Assembly (NCBI GenBank): GCA_007129655.1
Contig: SKVC01000158.1
Coordinates: forward strand, 1-7,178
Reading direction: 5' to 3'
DNA from: Thermoplasmata archaeon
GTDB lineage: Archaea > Thermoplasmatota > Thermoplasmata > Halarchaeoplasmatales > Halarchaeoplasmataceae
Length of the DNA: 7,178 bases
Positions 6,501 through 7,178 of this stretch are shown in pieces. The notes under the pieces are model-generated. The model had not been told where the DNA came from. It worked only from the letters and a program-made list of their open reading frames with translations, and ran no database searches. The translations under genes were made by a program, and so were the position numbers. How positions within the stretch are numbered: the stretch's first letter is position 1; each line of letters opens with the position of its first letter.

Positions 6501-7178
6501 TACGTATGGAACAGTAAAGGCAGAGTCCTCCTTGAGATGGGTAATACGGAAAAGGCGATCAGAGCTTTCGAAAGAGCCTTAGAGATCGACACTGAATTCG
6601 AGGCGGCCAGCGAAGGTTTAGGTATTTCCCAGGAAAAGGAACACAAAAGAAAATTAGAGGAACACGCAAGACGGGTCCTTCAATTCGAATGTACCAGGAA
6701 TCGTGCGATAACTAAAGAGGAAGCCTTCAAAAAGTGTAATATACCTTACAATCATATAGACGAAGTTTTTAATTTCCTTTCTATGAAGGAAGGACTGGAT
6801 ATGAGCTCACTATCTAACGAAGAGATGGACAGATTAGAAGGGGCTTCCAGGGCCATAATATCCCGATTAGCTTCTACTTCTCGGGAAAAACTCATCCAAA
6901 ACGGTGTTAGATTGTGCGACATAGCCACACAGTATCCGGACAAGAGCATTGAAGACTGCAAGCGTGTACTTGAATACATCCGTGAAGTAAGCGCCATGGA
7001 CGTACCGAAAGACCAGATAGACGAGAAAACCGAAAGATTGCTTAGAAAAAGAGTGCTGGAACTTCCACAAGAAAGACGAACTTTCTTGAATCTGGTTATC
7101 GAACTCAACATCGGAATATATCAGGCTAAAAAAGTGATGACGGCTCTTAAGAAATTCGAAGGGGCAGGATACAAACCA
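3306..7178 (+). CDS. Giant TPR-repeat protein with one in-frame TAG; 3' end outside window
   Basis: Read through the TAG at codon 74, this is a protein of at least 1291 residues with no signal peptide or membrane segment, so cytoplasmic. Tetratricopeptide repeats fill residues 21-1098 almost without linkers. Nearly all are exactly 34 residues, with the usual pattern W4, K7-G8, A10-L11, Y17, E19-A20-I/L21, F/Y24, A27-L28, D31-P32. Exceptions are a divergent first unit (21-54) with an 11-residue linker, a 14-residue remnant (168-181) and a 33-residue unit (726-758). Residues 1099-1291 are helical and non-TPR, with winged-helix-like segments. TPR arrays are protein-binding scaffolds, and the partner is unknown. 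The start is ATG 3306 behind GAGGTGA. The gene follows purP by 18 bp. I know of no named family with this architecture. The TAG makes it a recoded gene, a recent pseudogene or a sequencing artefact. Under the standard code the body would need a start at TTG 3528 or further in. Confidence 0.8.
3525..3527 (+). other. In-frame TAG codon, candidate pyrrolysine or readthrough site
   Basis: The TAG sits at TPR position 9 of the second repeat (residues 66-99), reading NLG-TAG-LYYHTGFIENAI. The repeat is exactly 34 residues only if the TAG counts as one residue. Position 9 is free to vary in TPRs and is W, I, K, N, R or D in other repeats here. Lysine occurs at the same place in the repeats at 250 and 420. 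One base change from AAG, CAG or GAG would also explain it. TTG follows at once, with AGGA just before, so weak re-initiation cannot be excluded. Confidence 0.7.
4257..4868 (+). repeat. 68-residue (204-nt) TPR super-repeat, three copies of a B-A pair
   Basis: Residues 318-521 alternate B, A, B, A, B, A. The B units begin VRLLTNKKDALKPLGKYEE, KRALQHELEIYKELGKWKE and IPVLEGKKEALIKLNRYNE, and their second helices carry VADKILEI, AADRILYI and VADRIIGL. The A units between them have the ordinary KG at positions 7-8 (the last reads AK). A second, shorter block with the same alternation lies at 5379-5783. Confidence 0.65.
5379..5783 (+). repeat. Second block of the B-A TPR super-repeat, two copies
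   Basis: Residues 692-826 again alternate B, A, B, A. The B units begin VRLLEKKKDSLKKLSRWSD and IQDLTKAKEILKDLHRPKK, with second helices TCNAILDL and YCDRIISL. The first of them is close to the B unit at 318 (VRLL...KKD.L), which suggests block duplication across six ordinary repeats. Confidence 0.6.

Larger units (their letters stand above)
3366..6599 (+). repeat. Array of about 31 tandem TPR units plus one remnant (residues 21-1098)
   Basis: From residue 182 to 725 the array has sixteen units in a row of exactly 34 residues. After one 33-residue unit the 34-residue step resumes to residue 1098. Most units are of one type (A), with W at position 4, KG at 7-8 and DKALELDP near the end. Five are a second type (B), with KK at 7-8, no alanine at position 20 and an AD(K/R)IL-like second helix. 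At DNA level the units are diverged, so this is an old array rather than a recent tandem expansion. Confidence 0.9.

Noticed and set aside
3366..6599. Recent tandem DNA duplication or a CRISPR-like array in the repetitive region
   Set aside because: The periodicity is at protein level (34 residues); the DNA of neighbouring units is strongly diverged and there are no identical direct repeats.
3834..7111. Many open frames of 60-119 codons on the minus strand
   Set aside because: They lie antisense to the TPR gene, have no ribosome binding sites or family motifs, and follow from the repetitive, stop-poor codon composition of the TPR strand.

Overview
The window looks archaeal, most likely from a euryarchaeote in the broad sense. 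Three things point there: an archaeal-type PurP (the ATP- and formate-dependent FAICAR synthetase family), ribosome binding sites that copy parts of GGAGGTGATC, and A+T-rich BRE/TATA-like promoter boxes. Arginine is mostly AGA/AGG and isoleucine is often ATA. I cannot fix the lineage. A methanogen or a relative of the Thermoplasmatota would fit, because homocitrate synthase and homoaconitase homologues serve coenzyme B, lysine or leucine synthesis there, but this is inference.

The layout is two divergent transcription units around a promoter region of about 115 bp (2014-2129). Leftward runs a two-gene operon. First comes a homocitrate/2-isopropylmalate synthase homologue (2013 to 772). It is followed, with a 17-nt overlap, by the large subunit of an aconitase-family dehydratase (788 to beyond the left edge). 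Together they would do the first two steps of 2-oxoacid chain elongation: condensation with acetyl-CoA, then isomerisation of the hydroxy-acid. The synthase has glycine where the family normally has the metal-binding Asp or Glu of its LR(D/E)GEQ motif.

Rightward runs purP (2130-3287), then, 18 bp later and in the same reading frame, a very large TPR-repeat gene that runs off the right edge (3306 to 7178 and beyond). The two are separated by three consecutive stop codons, TGA TAA TAA.

The main oddity is in the TPR gene. An in-frame TAG at 3525-3527 interrupts the second TPR after 73 codons. The same frame then stays open for 1217 codons to the window edge, with the 34-residue TPR register exactly preserved across the TAG. 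The TAG falls at TPR position 9, which is variable and is lysine in two other repeats of this protein. It could be a pyrrolysine or other sense codon, programmed readthrough, a fresh nonsense mutation or a sequencing error. The two genuine stops seen in the window are both TGA. The TPR array has about 31 full units plus a 14-residue remnant. It contains two repeat subtypes that alternate as a 68-residue super-repeat in two blocks, and it is followed by a helical C-terminal region that looks like tandem winged-helix units.

The genes in the two directions share no obvious pathway beyond basic biosynthesis. No RNA genes, mobile elements, CRISPR arrays or clear terminators were seen, and no gene-free stretch exceeds 300 bases.
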